The notes under the pieces were generated by a model. The model saw only the letters and a list, made by a program, of their open reading frames with translations. It did not search any database and was not told the origin of the DNA. DNA of 64,000 nt, taken from positions 140,968,671 to 141,032,670 of the forward strand of contig NC_084759.1 in NCBI RefSeq assembly GCF_028858725.1. The letters run 5' to 3'. Each line of letters opens with the position of its first letter. The first letter of the stretch is position 1. Origin of the DNA: Colius striatus. Its lineage: Eukaryota; Chordata; Aves; Coliiformes; Coliidae. This document shows positions 13,525-22,748 of this stretch, in pieces. The translations under genes and the position numbers were made by a program.

Positions 13525-13742
13525 TTAAACATGAGGAGAAACTTCTTTCCTGTGAGGGTAAGGGGAGCCCTGGCACAAGCTGCCCACGGACAGTGTGGAG
13601 TCTCCTTCTCTGAAAGCTTCAAAACCTGCCTGGACATGTTGCTGTGTGACCTGATCAAGGTGTGACCCTGCTTTAGCAGGGGAGTTGGGCTTCTTATCTT
13701 TACAGGTCCCTTCCAACGCCTACCACTCTGTGCTTCTGTGTT
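13525..13742 (+). mobile_element. CR1 LINE fragment, + orientation
   Basis: This shows the same CR1 3' blocks as the copy 500 bases upstream: AACTTCTTTCCTGTGAGGGT, the GAGCCCTGGCACAAGCTGCC block, CCTGCCTGGACATGTTGC, and GGTCCCTTCCAACGCCTACC. It is a separate, slightly diverged insertion. Confidence 0.9.
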
Positions 13743-13839
13743 ACTGCTGTTGGGCCCACATGAAGCTTTTGGCGTGAGCCAGAGCTGGATGTGGATGGCA
13801 ATGCCAGTAGAGCACAAGAAGGTTGATGAATGTGGGTTT

Positions 13840-14005
13840 CACAGAATGTTAAGGGTTGGAAGGGACCTCAAAAGATCATCTAGTCCAATCTCCCTATCAG
13901 AGCAGGACCACCTAGGGTAGGTCACACAGGAGCTTGTCCAGGTGGGTTTTGAATGTCTTCAGAGGAGGAGACTCCACAACCCATCTGGGCAGCCTGTTTG
14001 AGGCA
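13840..14005 (-). mobile_element. CR1 LINE fragment, - orientation
   Basis: The reverse complement of the CR1 3' end is read on the + strand: TTGGAAGGGACCTCAAAAGA, CATCTAGTCCAATCTCCC, CCAGGTGGGTTTTGAATG and GGAGACTCCACAACC. With the preceding + copy it makes an inverted CR1 pair about 100 bases apart. Confidence 0.9.
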
Positions 14006-15423
14006 AATGTGGGCAGCCGAGGCTCAGCACCACTTCAGGCTTCCTGTAGTCTTTAAGCCATCATGGTTCTATGTGGTGATGTTTAACTCGGCAGGAGTTA
14101 GTAACAGAGGATATCCACTGTTTACTAGTTGTAACCTGTACACCTGTGCTTTGGGCTGAATTAGTTTGCATTGAAAATAAATATCATATATAAAACCAAA
14201 TAAGTGCAAGTTGAGGCCTTGCCTGGCCTACAGAAATGTTGCTGCTGTGCATTGCTCTTGAGGAGTTTGAACAAAGTCAAGGTCTGCAAAGACACAGACT
14301 TAATGCTAAACCTCTGCTCTCCTTTTAATCTCAGGGGTTCTGTCTCAAGTTCTCCAACCTGAATTGAAGTCTGTCTTTCCTCAAGCAAAGTCAAGCTCAG
14401 GAGAAGGTCACTCTGACCTGTTTCAGAGCCCTGTCAGGTCCCAGAGAAGAGGACAGATTGCACTGCACTGTCCCCAGCCAGCACACTCTAGGGGTGAATA
14501 GTAGCAGCAGTAGGGATTTGAAAGGAACGGGAAAATGCAAAGCAGCAAAGGCTAAGCCCGTGTTTTAGGAAGATGTTAGTCTAATGACTAAATAAAAAAC
14601 CCCTCATGGTTAAGAGACTGGCTGTGAACTGTTGTGTGTTTTAGACATATTTGAGATTGTTTTGCTCTTGGGGATTTCTAAGAGCCTTTGAAAAACTGGG
14701 AAATTCATGGTCTCTTGAAATTATTACTGTAGTTTCCTTCGGAGTTTGAATTAATTTTTGCTTTCACTTCTTTGCTGTCTTCCACCAGCACACCCTCACT
14801 TTGTGGATGAGGGAGGCCACTTTCTGCCCTCCCTGCCCACCTCTGCCCTTGGCACTGCCCAGCCACACGATGGGCTGAGGACTGTCACCTCTGAGCATGC
14901 ACCGTGGGGGCAGAGGAGCTTGTGATCTGCCTCCTGTTTTCTCCCTTCCTCCTAGTAGGTCTCTCTGGAGGCTTAGCAGAGCTGTGCTCATGTAACCAGA
15001 GGCCTTTGATGGCACTTGAACTAACCTTCAGGTACTGAGGAACTCCTCTGGGGTAACACTGCTTTCCATGCCAGCCTCTGGCACTAGGAACAGTTGTCCC
15101 TCCCTTCCTCAGTACCCACTTCTTGGCTTAAAGCTGTGTTCATAGGACATGTTGCTCTGCTGCCCTCCATGTGTCTGTGGCAGGAGAGAGTTTCACAGCC
15201 CTCATTCAGGTGCACAGGGCACTTGTGCTGGAACACTTGTGGTTTCTCAGGCTATTAGTTGTGACAGCTGGTGTGTGATGGGCAGCCTACTCCAGGCAGC
15301 TGGAGCTGTGTTGCTGGAAAGGTCCTTTCGAAAAAGCTGTGGCCAGCCCAGGGAGCAATGCTGCAAGATGTGGATTTATGGGTATTTTTTCATTTCACCC
15401 TTTTCTTTCTCACCCTATTACAG

Positions 15424-15492
15424 GGCAAGGACTTCTGGTCTGAAGCAGAGGGTGACAAGAACCATTCTGTCTCTGAATCCATCATGGAACAG
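15424..15492 (+). CDS. BID: BID exon 2: 5' UTR plus start codon (Met-Glu-Gln)
   Basis: The acceptor is TATTACAG|GGCAAGG and the donor is GAACAG|GTTAGT. The first 60 bases are leader and only the last nine (15484-15492) code. No upstream ATG lies in the exon. The 60-base leader is free of stops in the coding frame, so translation could come through from an earlier start. Confidence 0.85.
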
Positions 15493-18400
15493 GTTAGTTT
15501 CAAACGTGATGGAAATCAGTGGTTCGCAGTGACCACTGCTACTCTTGTGCACTTGTTTTGAGATACCTCAAAGGGACTGAGTCTCAAGAAATGCTGGATT
15601 GTGTCCTTATCTTCCCCAGAGTTCCTGCAGGGGCCCTGACCCTGTTCTACTCCATCATGAATACAGACAAAAAAGGGATGGAACCACTTAATTTGCAAGC
15701 TGCTTCCTTGTTACCTCGCAGTGTGACACTCACCCTTTAAACTGCAGGCTGGAGATGTAGCTGTTTAAAGAGACTGCAACACTTACTGTTTAAGCTACAA
15801 ACTACTAAAATTAGTAAATAGATCACAGAAGTCTGGGTTAATTTGATTACATTCTATGCTGTACTAAACACAACTACAAAGCTTCTGTGTATCACACTTA
15901 AATCTTGTTAGCCTGCATCAAACTGCTGTTGAAATGCCTCAGCCCCCCCCCCACCTAGTGTTAGGGTACAGTTTTAACTCCCCTTGCTCTGCCCTTCCAC
16001 AAGCCTGGTGACTACTCACATAAACCTGGTGACTTGTCCAGTGGGTTGTTTGAGGGAATCACCCCTGGTGTCCCACTGAACTTGGCTCATTAGGTGAGCT
16101 TCACTACTGTCTGTAAACATTCACATGCAGATCATGGGAGATGTGCCTTCTGTTGATCTTTGATCACGTACCTCACTTATCATTCTGTTTCTGGCCTCTC
16201 CCTTGTTGTTGCTTCTGTTGCTTGCTTTCTTTGCTCAGTCTCTTCTCCAAGTAAACAACCCATCCTTTATTACTTTTTATTCACTTGTCCTGGTTTTGCC
16301 TAGGCAATATGGGTCCTGCATGATATTACTCATAAGGCTGTGTGGATACAGGTGGACTTGCAAGGTTCCACTCCCCAAAAAGTACCTGAAACTCCCCTTT
16401 CAGTTGTCAGGTTCATCCTGGTTTCTTATTGATTACTCTTTGCAGTTGATGAGACAGACCATTCAACTTTAGCCCCAATTCCTCTCCCTAGTTACAAATA
16501 AACCTAAGCATTTTCTTATCTCATAGCAGACTGCGTGTCAGAGTAAGGATTTTCTTTCTTGCTTTATTTCTGTGCTTAGGCAACATCCTGCTCACTCAGC
16601 TGCTTAACTAAAATTATTGGACAGTCTCCTGGTTTTCTACAGAAGTGGTAGTTTGTTATGAGGCCCCCTGTTCCAGTGGGACCTGTTGCTCCCATAGACC
16701 TACCTGCCCCGTGGACTTTCTCAGCCTCACTAATGCAGACATTCTGTACTACCTGACCATGAAAGCAGTGTGAGCCTCTTTACTGGGGCTGAATGTGCCA
16801 GTGTAGATGACAGCAGACACCAGTTACCTGCCATCTTGCTGTCACTGTTCTTCTGGGCAGCTGTTGGACTCTCTACAGGGACCTGGACAGGTTTATTATG
16901 GAATGAATCAAGACCATTTTGGAGAGGGAGAAGAAATATGAACCTTGGGGTTTTTTTTACAGGCGTGTGCTGTTATCTCTATTTCCCACCTTATTACTGC
17001 TGTGCTCTGATTACATTTAAATGGAGAGCTTCTGGCTTTGTTGTGCCTGATTCTCAAATACAGGGGTAAAACCCTTCCAAACTTAGGTGTCTGAATAGTA
17101 GTGTCATGGTTTAAGCCCAGGCAGCTGCTGCTTCACTCCCCACCTGCTGCAGGTGGGATGGGGAGGGGAATGGTAGGGGGAAAAAGGAAAACTTGGAGGT
17201 TGAGATAAGAACAGTTCACTAACTATAAAATATAGTAACAATGATAATAATAGTAATGAAAATAATATAAAAGGGAGAAAGAAAACCCAAGGAGGGGGGG
17301 AAAAAAAACCCAAGTGCTGCCCAATGCAGTTGCTCGCCACCTGCTGTCTGATGCCCCAGCAGCAATCCACCTCTCTGAACCAATTCCTCCCAGTTTATAC
17401 ACTGCACATGACATTCTATGGTATGGAATAGTCTTGGCTAGTTTAGGCCAGCTACCCTGGCCATGCTCCCTCCCAGCTTCTGGTGCCCCTCCAGCAGGAC
17501 AGGGTGAGAAGCAGGAAAGGCCTTGATGCTGTGCAAGCCCTGCTCAACAACCAAACAACCCCTGTTACCCAGGCTCTTTCCAGCACAAATCCAAAATTCA
17601 ACTCTGCAGCAGCCACTAGGAAGAAAATTAACTCTATCCCAGCTAGAACCAGGATGGGGGAAATTGGGTGGTTTGTGCTGAGTATACACCTATTTCATAA
17701 GAGGGGCTCTGGTCACAGTTTCTGCCACAGCTGGAAATGTGAGGCAGGGGTGAGCAGACTCTTCTACCACTGGTTTGTAAGAACACAACCGTATCCCATT
17801 CACCTTCAGACAGTTCTATGTGGCTACACTCCATCCAGAAATTTGTATGTATTGGCTGAAATCTTGTGTACTCTCTGGCTATTAATACTATTAATATGTC
17901 CAAAGGAGGCTGGAGAAATGTGTTAAGGGTTGGAAGAACAGCACACATGTAGACCTTTAGAGGGGGACTTCTAGGCATGGGTTTAACACTGACTTTCTTA
18001 TGTTTAAGATCAATGGATCTGTCCAGGTGGAGCACATGCTGCTCTACACCTTCCTGGAGGTATCCTCTGACTGTAAGTTCAAAGAGCAGCTGCATTCCCT
18101 GCAAAGCCAGAGGATTGTGGAACTGTGCTATGATGAGGAGATGGAACTTCAGACGGATGGCAATCGGAGTGGTCACTTGCAGAACGGTGAGCCAAGTGAG
18201 TGCTTCCTCCTTCCTCCATCCCTCTCTGAAGATGGTAGTTGTCTTTTCCCTTTTCCCATCCTTCCTGCTGGTCTGTTTCAGAGCAGTAATGTTTTCTCTG
18301 GTGGTGGTGTTGGTTGGGAGCTTAATGCTTCAAATGAGACAGCTAGTGCTCAGGTCTTCATATCCCCATGGATTTCCAGAGCATTTTGTCTGCAGCACAT

Positions 18401-21400
18401 GAGACAAGGGCCACAAAGCTGGTACTAATGGTTTCCATCCTCAAGGAGGATGATATTAAGCAGTCAAGTCAGGCCTCCCATTGCTCCTCAGGCAGTACCA
18501 GTACTTGGGCTGGGATTTTGGAACAACTCTTGTTGTGGTGCTGGGTGAATCTCTTTCTGCTCTATCAGTGTGGTGGAAACTGTTCCTCAGCTAATTTCTG
18601 GTACTGTTCCTGCTTATTGCCCCTTGCCCAGGATGTGTTAGCTGGCACATTGACCTCAGCCTGAGCAGGATGAGGGGGAGCTGCTACAGTGAGCCCTCTC
18701 TCATGCCAATCTGCATATGTCTTGTGCCCCAAGTGACAATGGGAAGCTTTGCCAAAAGGAGATGGGACAAGGGATAATGGGTTTAAACTAAAGGAGGATA
18801 GATTCAGACTAGATACGAGGAATTCTTTTATGAAAAGGGTGTGGAACACTGGAACAATTTGCCCAGAGGGGTGGTAGATACCCCATCCCTGGAAACGTTC
18901 AAGGTCAGGTTGGACAGGGCTCTGAGCAACCTTAGGGTCATAGAATTGTTTCAGCTGGAAAGATGGAGTCCAACCTTTGTCCCAGCCCTATCAGCCACTA
19001 GACCGTTTCCCTAAGTGCAACATCTACCTGTCTCAGGGAGTTGTAGGATGTATAACTGTCATGAAAACACTGATGTGGAGTGGGAAGGAGATGGGCAAAA
19101 TGCTATGGGTCAGCTTACCTGCATCAAACCTGGTCCGACTACAGCCTGTGAACTAAATCGTGCTGTGTATGTTGGCAGTGTCTGACCCCGAGGTAAACGA
19201 AGCGGTTATCCGGATCATTGCTGCTCAGCTCGCCCAGATTGGAGACCAGTTTGATAACAAAATCAGAGCAAGAGTAGTAAATGATCTAGTGCAGCACTTT
19301 CTGAATGAGAATCTGTCTGCAGAGGTGAGTGAAAAGCAACCTGACTAGCAGCTCCCTTTTGAAATGTCATGTGCCCTTCTTGCTGTGACCCTGAAGCAGC
19401 AAGCTTGCAACCTCCATGTCTTTGCTAGTTTGCTGATTTAACTATTACCATCTTAAAATTCTGCCCAACCACTCACCCTCAAGCACTTGTTAGAGGTGAT
19501 GCTGTATCCTGTGGCAGCTGCTGCCCTGTAAATTGGGTTCCTTGGGCTCATCTCTTTTCTGCATATGCTGAAATTGAGCTGGTTGTGGATGAGAACTGAT
19601 TTTTCAGAGGCATTTTTTCCTCATTTTGCTCTGCCATTAGCTTATCTTTGAAAAATCAACTGCACAGACTGATTCCAGCAAAGTCTGACCTTTCCCTCCA
19701 CCTGCTGTTGTATTCTCCAAGCTTCAGGCCTTGAAATTTATTGCCTAACCTTTCAGCCTTCCTTAAGGCTGAGACAAACCTAACTTCTGTCCATGTGCAC
19801 CTTGGTTTTTTTGTTAATGATGCAGCTTAGTGTGTGCAAGAGAGACACTGATCTTCCAGTGACCTTGGGAGCAAGGCAGTGTTTCTTTCATGCTTGGACA
19901 CTTTCTCAGCTCCTTCCTACGTGAAGGCTTTTCTGTGAAGCTCCCTTGACTTTCTTGCTGTCCTCACCAAAGCTAGTAGCCCTGATCTTCCTCATGTTTA
20001 AGGTGGGTTGCCCTTTCCTGGGATCCCCAGGACTCCTGTGACACTTCAGGACTTGGGCTAGGTGCAGATTCTGGGGAAGAGGTGGGGCTGTTGCACCCTC
20101 AGGGGGTAAGGTGCTATCTAAATTTTCCAGTGTTACATCTGTCATCTCCCTCTCTCTTTTGTCTTGGGTGAGCAGCTGAGTGCAGAGATGGTCCATGGAG
20201 TGCACTGAGCAGGAAGGGAGCAGCATCCTGTGGAGTGTTGGAATGAGCACATCAGTTGCCAGCATGGTTCTGGCAGCCTGTGCAGGAGTCCTCTCTCTCT
20301 CTCCCACAGCTGTGGCACTGAGATCTTTCTCTTCTTCCATACAGGAGATAACTCGTCGCATGTCAGAGGCTGTGGAAGGGCTTGCCCGAGCCATCCCCTT
20401 GGACATGGAACAGGAGAAGGTCACATTGGTGCTAGCAATGGTCTTAACTAAAAAAATTGCCAATACAATGCCCTCCCTTCTGCATCGTGTCTTCAGCACC
20501 ACTGTGAACTACATCAGCCAGCAGCTTCACAACTACATTGTCAGAATGGTGAGCGCTGACCTGCAGCTCCACGGCAGCCTCAGCTGGCCGTGGGGCAGCT
20601 TGTTCCCAGAAGGGTGGCCTTGGCTCCCAGATGAGTCCCTGCAGAGCTCTGAGGGCTCTGCTGTGCTGAGGGTGGGAGGCTTGAGGGCAATGTGTCACAG
20701 CTTCTGCTTGCCCCATTCTCACCACAGCCAGTGAGTAAAGCGCATTTATTCTGCGGGGCAGAGGAAGAGCTGTGATTGTTCTCTGCAGTCAGTTTGGGGA
20801 GCTGTGCCAGTAAGTCTCAGGTTAATTGTGACCTCAGGGAAGGAAAGCTGACCTGAGCTCTAGTGGCTCTATTTTCCAAATGTCTTGAGCCTGAAATCTC
20901 TGCTCTTATCTTCCTGGGCTCCCCAGAGCTTGGCAGAACTGGAAGGGGAATTACCCCTGAAAACAGACAGCATCAGCAGAGGAATAGTGAGGCATGTTCA
21001 GGGGGGAAATGGCAGCTCAGTCTTGTTCTTGCTTGGAGCTGCAGTGTAGGAGACTAGTGGGCAGTGAAACAGGGAGCTCCAGTGACTGAGGAGGAGTGAG
21101 GAGACACAGGCAGAGCCTGGGCACTTGCTAGGAATGAGATGTGGTGTCACTGCTGTTGGGATGGGCAGCAGCACGGGGAGGGCCGCCACAGGGCTGTGTG
21201 GGGGGGTGAGTGGGGATGCAGGGATAGTGGCACAAGGAGGGGGATGGAGCTGGCAGTGGGGGCTGCTCTGTGTCCCTCTCCCAGGGCTCAGTCAGCTCTC
21301 CCTCTGCCCTAGACATGGGAACAGAGCTGCAGGGTGCTAGCAGAGGTGTGGAGGAGGAAGGGGCTGGCTGCTGGGCTGCTGCTGTTAATGTTGGTGCTGT

Positions 21401-21430
21401 TCTGTCTCCTGTCCACAGCTGCGTGAGTGA
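15484..21430 (+). CDS. BID: BID, BH3-interacting domain death agonist (5 coding exons, 185 aa)
   Basis: The coding parts are 15484-15492, 18009-18195, 19179-19324, 20345-20548 and 21419-21430, which sum to 558 bases and end at TGA. Family knowledge: BID is a cytosolic BH3-only protein; caspase-8 cuts it and the C-terminal tBID goes to mitochondria to activate BAX/BAK. Seen here: the cleavage motif ELQTD|GNRS with Asp53; a BH3 helix at about residues 75-91 with core LAQIGD; and a C-terminal region containing DMEQEKVTLVLAMVLTKKIA and TTVNYISQQLHNYIVRM, matching the hydrophobic hairpin of BID. The protein ends MLRE. The human protein is 195 aa, so length fits. The start ATG has an A at -3 and G at +4. 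Introns show it is the functional locus, not a retrocopy. The exon 3 donor is ambiguous (182 or 185 aa). Confidence 0.95.
15493..18008 (+). other. BID: BID intron 2
   Basis: This 2.5 kb intron holds a solo avian LTR at 17.1-17.66 kb, a C-run near 15.95 kb and otherwise unannotatable sequence. It ends at the pyrimidine-containing acceptor TTCTTATGTTTAAG. Confidence 0.8.
17102..17656 (+). mobile_element. Solo LTR of an avian endogenous retrovirus
   Basis: The element begins TGTCATGGTTTAAGCCC and runs to TTAACTCTATCCCAGCTAGAACCAGGA, which are the terminal blocks of a widespread bird LTR type. An internal AT-rich stretch near 17220-17275 (TATAAAATATAG, ATAATAATAG, ATATAAAAGG) is typical of this LTR. 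The last bases have decayed from the expected CA end. No gag, pol or env sequence adjoins it, so this is a solo LTR. I see no clear target-site duplication, which suggests age. It is in sense orientation with BID and lies about 350 bases upstream of BID exon 3. Confidence 0.85.
18009..18195 (+). CDS. BID: BID exon 3: N-terminal region and caspase-8 loop
   Basis: This exon encodes residues 4 to about 65, starting INGSVQVEHMLLYTFLEV and including the cleavage motif LQTD|GN with Asp53 at 18156-18158. Two usable donors lie nine bases apart: AACG|GTGAGC after 18186 and CCAA|GTGAGT after 18195. Both leave phase 1. I chose the second because it is the stronger consensus and keeps the spacing to the BH3 segment close to human BID. 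Confidence 0.9.
18156..18158 (+). other. BID: Predicted caspase-8 cleavage residue Asp53 of BID
   Basis: The codon GAT sits in the context ELQTDGNRSGH. The LQTD|G motif equals the human cleavage site at Asp60, so activation by caspase-8 is expected to be conserved. Cleavage here is inferred from family knowledge. Confidence 0.85.
18736..18935 (+). mobile_element. CR1 LINE fragment, + orientation, older type
   Basis: CR1 3' blocks are visible: GGGACAAGGGATAATGGG, GGAGGATAGATTCAGACTAG, GTGGAACACTGGAACAATTT, CCCATCCCTGGAAACGTTC and CAGGTTGGACAGGGCTCTGA. The copy lacks the terminal ATTCTATG tail because the next CR1 fragment takes over. Confidence 0.88.
18937..19040 (-). mobile_element. CR1 LINE fragment, - orientation
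   Basis: The reverse complement of a CR1 3' end begins at AGGGTCATAGAATTGTTTCA and continues through GGAGTCCAACCTTTGTCCCA to CCCTAAGTGCAACATC. It matches the larger copy at 38.1 kb closely. It abuts the preceding + copy, so the two 3' ends meet. Confidence 0.85.
19179..19324 (+). CDS. BID: BID exon 4: BH3 domain
   Basis: The acceptor is GTTGGCAG and the donor is GCAGAG|GTGAGT. The exon encodes about residues 66-114, including the BH3 helix VIRIIAAQLAQIGDQFD, with the conserved Leu and Gly-Asp pair (Leu83, Gly87, Asp88). The exon length keeps the frame with exon 5. Confidence 0.95.
19205..19255 (+). other. BID: BH3 motif of BID
   Basis: The encoded helix carries the pattern hydrophobic-x3-L-A-x-I-G-D. 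In BID this segment engages BCL2-family grooves and activates BAX/BAK. The key residues are intact. Confidence 0.9.
19325..20344 (+). other. BID: BID intron 4
   Basis: A 1.02 kb intron without recognisable repeats. It contains a second strong acceptor, TCTCTCTCTCCCACAG, ending at 20309, which is 35 bases upstream of the one that keeps the frame. Confidence 0.8.
20345..20548 (+). CDS. BID: BID exon 5: central hydrophobic hairpin and C-terminal helices
   Basis: The exon is exactly 68 codons, between CATACAG and AGAATG|GTGAGC. It encodes EITRRMSEAVEGLARAI and the following DMEQEKVTLVLAMVLTKKIA and HRVFSTTVNYISQQLHNYIV, which match the C-terminal half of BID, including the helices of the membrane-inserting hairpin. 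Confidence 0.95.
20549..21418 (+). other. BID: BID intron 5
   Basis: An 870-base G-rich intron ending TCCTGTCCACAG. No repeat family or additional exon is recognised. Confidence 0.8.
21419..21430 (+). CDS. BID: BID final coding exon (Leu-Arg-Glu-stop)
   Basis: After the acceptor GTCCACAG only CTG CGT GAG TGA is coding. The exon continues as 3' UTR. This leaves the last three residues on the terminal exon, and the frame agrees with exon 5. Confidence 0.85.
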   Translation: MRE

Positions 21431-22402
21431 GAGCCCATCCTGCCCTGCGGACAGCCTGAATTCCTGAAGACTTCTTACTTTCCTTGCAAATCCCTCTCTC
21501 TGCTCTGAACTTCTGAGGTACAGCTGTGAAGGGCAGGCAGAGCTTCATAGATAGGCTTTTGTAGACTAGCACAGCGATGTCAGTAGCGTGAGCTGCGTGC
21601 CAGCTCTGCCAGTGCCTGTAAGGAGTAGTGTGTTTTTTTTATCCTCTCTCATTTTACAATAGCCTTTTCTTTTCTGTCCTTAGCAGTAGCTGACTTTGTG
21701 CAGACTCTGGGTTGTGCCTCCAGAGGAAATGCTGTGGGCACAGAGCCTGCCCTCTCAGTATTATTTTTCTTTTTTCTAGTCATCTGTAGCATTTTGCATC
21801 AGTTATTCTCTTCCCCTCAGCTCAGGGTGCTGCTGCTGAGCCATGCTCAATGTTAACTGTTCACTGGAAGGCCTCTGGCCATAGAATTCGTGGTTGATCA
21901 GCACAGATCACCAAGGAGGGGGGGAAGAAACAAGTCAGGTCTATCTTAAAGAGGAGCTGGCAACAAAGAGGGGAACCCTAAAGGGATTAGGGCTGTTTGG
22001 CCAAGGAAGGCTGGTGTATCAATAGCCATCAAGCCATGCTTGCTTGGAAAATAAAATCAAACTGTAAAGAAAAGGGTAGGGGTAGGTACAAAGCCAATTC
22101 TTTCAGGGAATACAACCTGGATATGCTTGAGGAAAAGTGTTTAGCTTTATAATATCTTGCTATGAAAAGAAAGAAGGCATCAACCTTGGATCAGGAAAGA
22201 ATACTTGATATCTCTAAGGCGTGTGGAGCATCACATCTCAGGTTCAACAAACTTGGACTCAGGTTGTTTGATATGTACCTGTAATCACACACAAGCTGGC
22301 AAAGGCTTCACCTGTGGTCCAACTGCCTCAGAAGTTTAAAATGTAAATATTGTACGGGTGGTTTTTTTTTAACTTAAATAAAATTGTCAGTTCTCATGGC
22401 AA
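21431..22402 (+). other. BID: BID 3' UTR (end approximate)
   Basis: Sequence from the stop codon to a good polyadenylation site. AATAAA occurs at 22050-22055 and at 22377-22382. The second is followed within about 60 bases by a T-rich and GTGTTGTCTGTC-type element and is the likeliest main end. A third AATAAA at 22608-22613 would lengthen the transcript by about 230 bases. No CR1 is visible in the UTR. Confidence 0.65.
22377..22382 (+). other. BID: Likely polyadenylation signal of BID
   Basis: The canonical AATAAA is followed downstream by TTTTTTTTGGTGTTGTCTGTC, a U/GU-rich element of the kind that binds the cleavage machinery. Confidence 0.6.
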
Positions 22403-22742
22403 TACAGCTCTTAAGCTTTTCAATTTCCACGTGAACTTTTTTTTGGTGTTGTCTGTCTTGGCATTCGATTCATTTGCCTTTGCACTGGTCCCAGCCACTG
22501 GCTACAGGTTACATTTTTGTTTCTGTTGGTGGCTGCAGAAGAGGGAGAGTGGGGGGAAAAAAACCACAGAAGTAGTCTACACATAGTTTTTGAAAACTGT
22601 ACCCTTTAATAAAGTGCAACCTGGGGGCATGGTCTTACAGCAGTGTCCCATCAGCAGAGGGAAAAAATGGACATACCCCTTCACTCCAACTAATATAGAA
22701 CAATGAAGCTGGAAAGAACTTTCTTTGAGAGGTGGAAACACT

Positions 22743-22748
22743 TTTATT
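22743..22748 (-). other. BCL2L13: Alternative distal polyadenylation signal for BCL2L13
   Basis: AATAAA on the - strand is followed by AGTGTTTCC. Its use would give a 5.6 kb 3' UTR that ends close to the end of BID. Less well supported than the doubled signal at 25.66 kb. Confidence 0.3.

Larger units (their letters stand above)
1701..15423 (+). other. BID: BID intron 1 (13.7 kb)
   Basis: The intron runs from the GTGAGT donor to the TATTACAG acceptor. The first 700 bases are still CpG-island sequence and hold a perfect CRE octamer. Most of the rest is unremarkable, mildly T/G-rich DNA. Three CR1 fragments cluster at 12.7-14.0 kb and a short GGAATTCAACTG tandem lies near 5.83 kb. I see no other exon with convincing coding content on either strand. 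Confidence 0.75.
18196..19178 (+). other. BID: BID intron 3
   Basis: A 983-base intron whose second half is made of two CR1 fragments in opposite orientation. No additional exon is visible. Confidence 0.85.

Noticed and set aside
16277-16460. TTGTCCTGGTTTTGCC resembling the start of an inverted avian LTR
   Set aside because: Only about 15 bases match and the following sequence does not continue as an LTR.
17104-17689. Open frames around 17.1-17.7 kb on the - strand
   Set aside because: They run through the solo LTR in antisense, and the low-complexity Leu/Tyr-rich peptides come from its AT-rich part. No retroviral protein domain is present.
15484-21430. Possibility that BID here is a processed or decayed copy
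   Set aside because: All introns are present with good splice sites, the reading frame is intact and the key residues are conserved.
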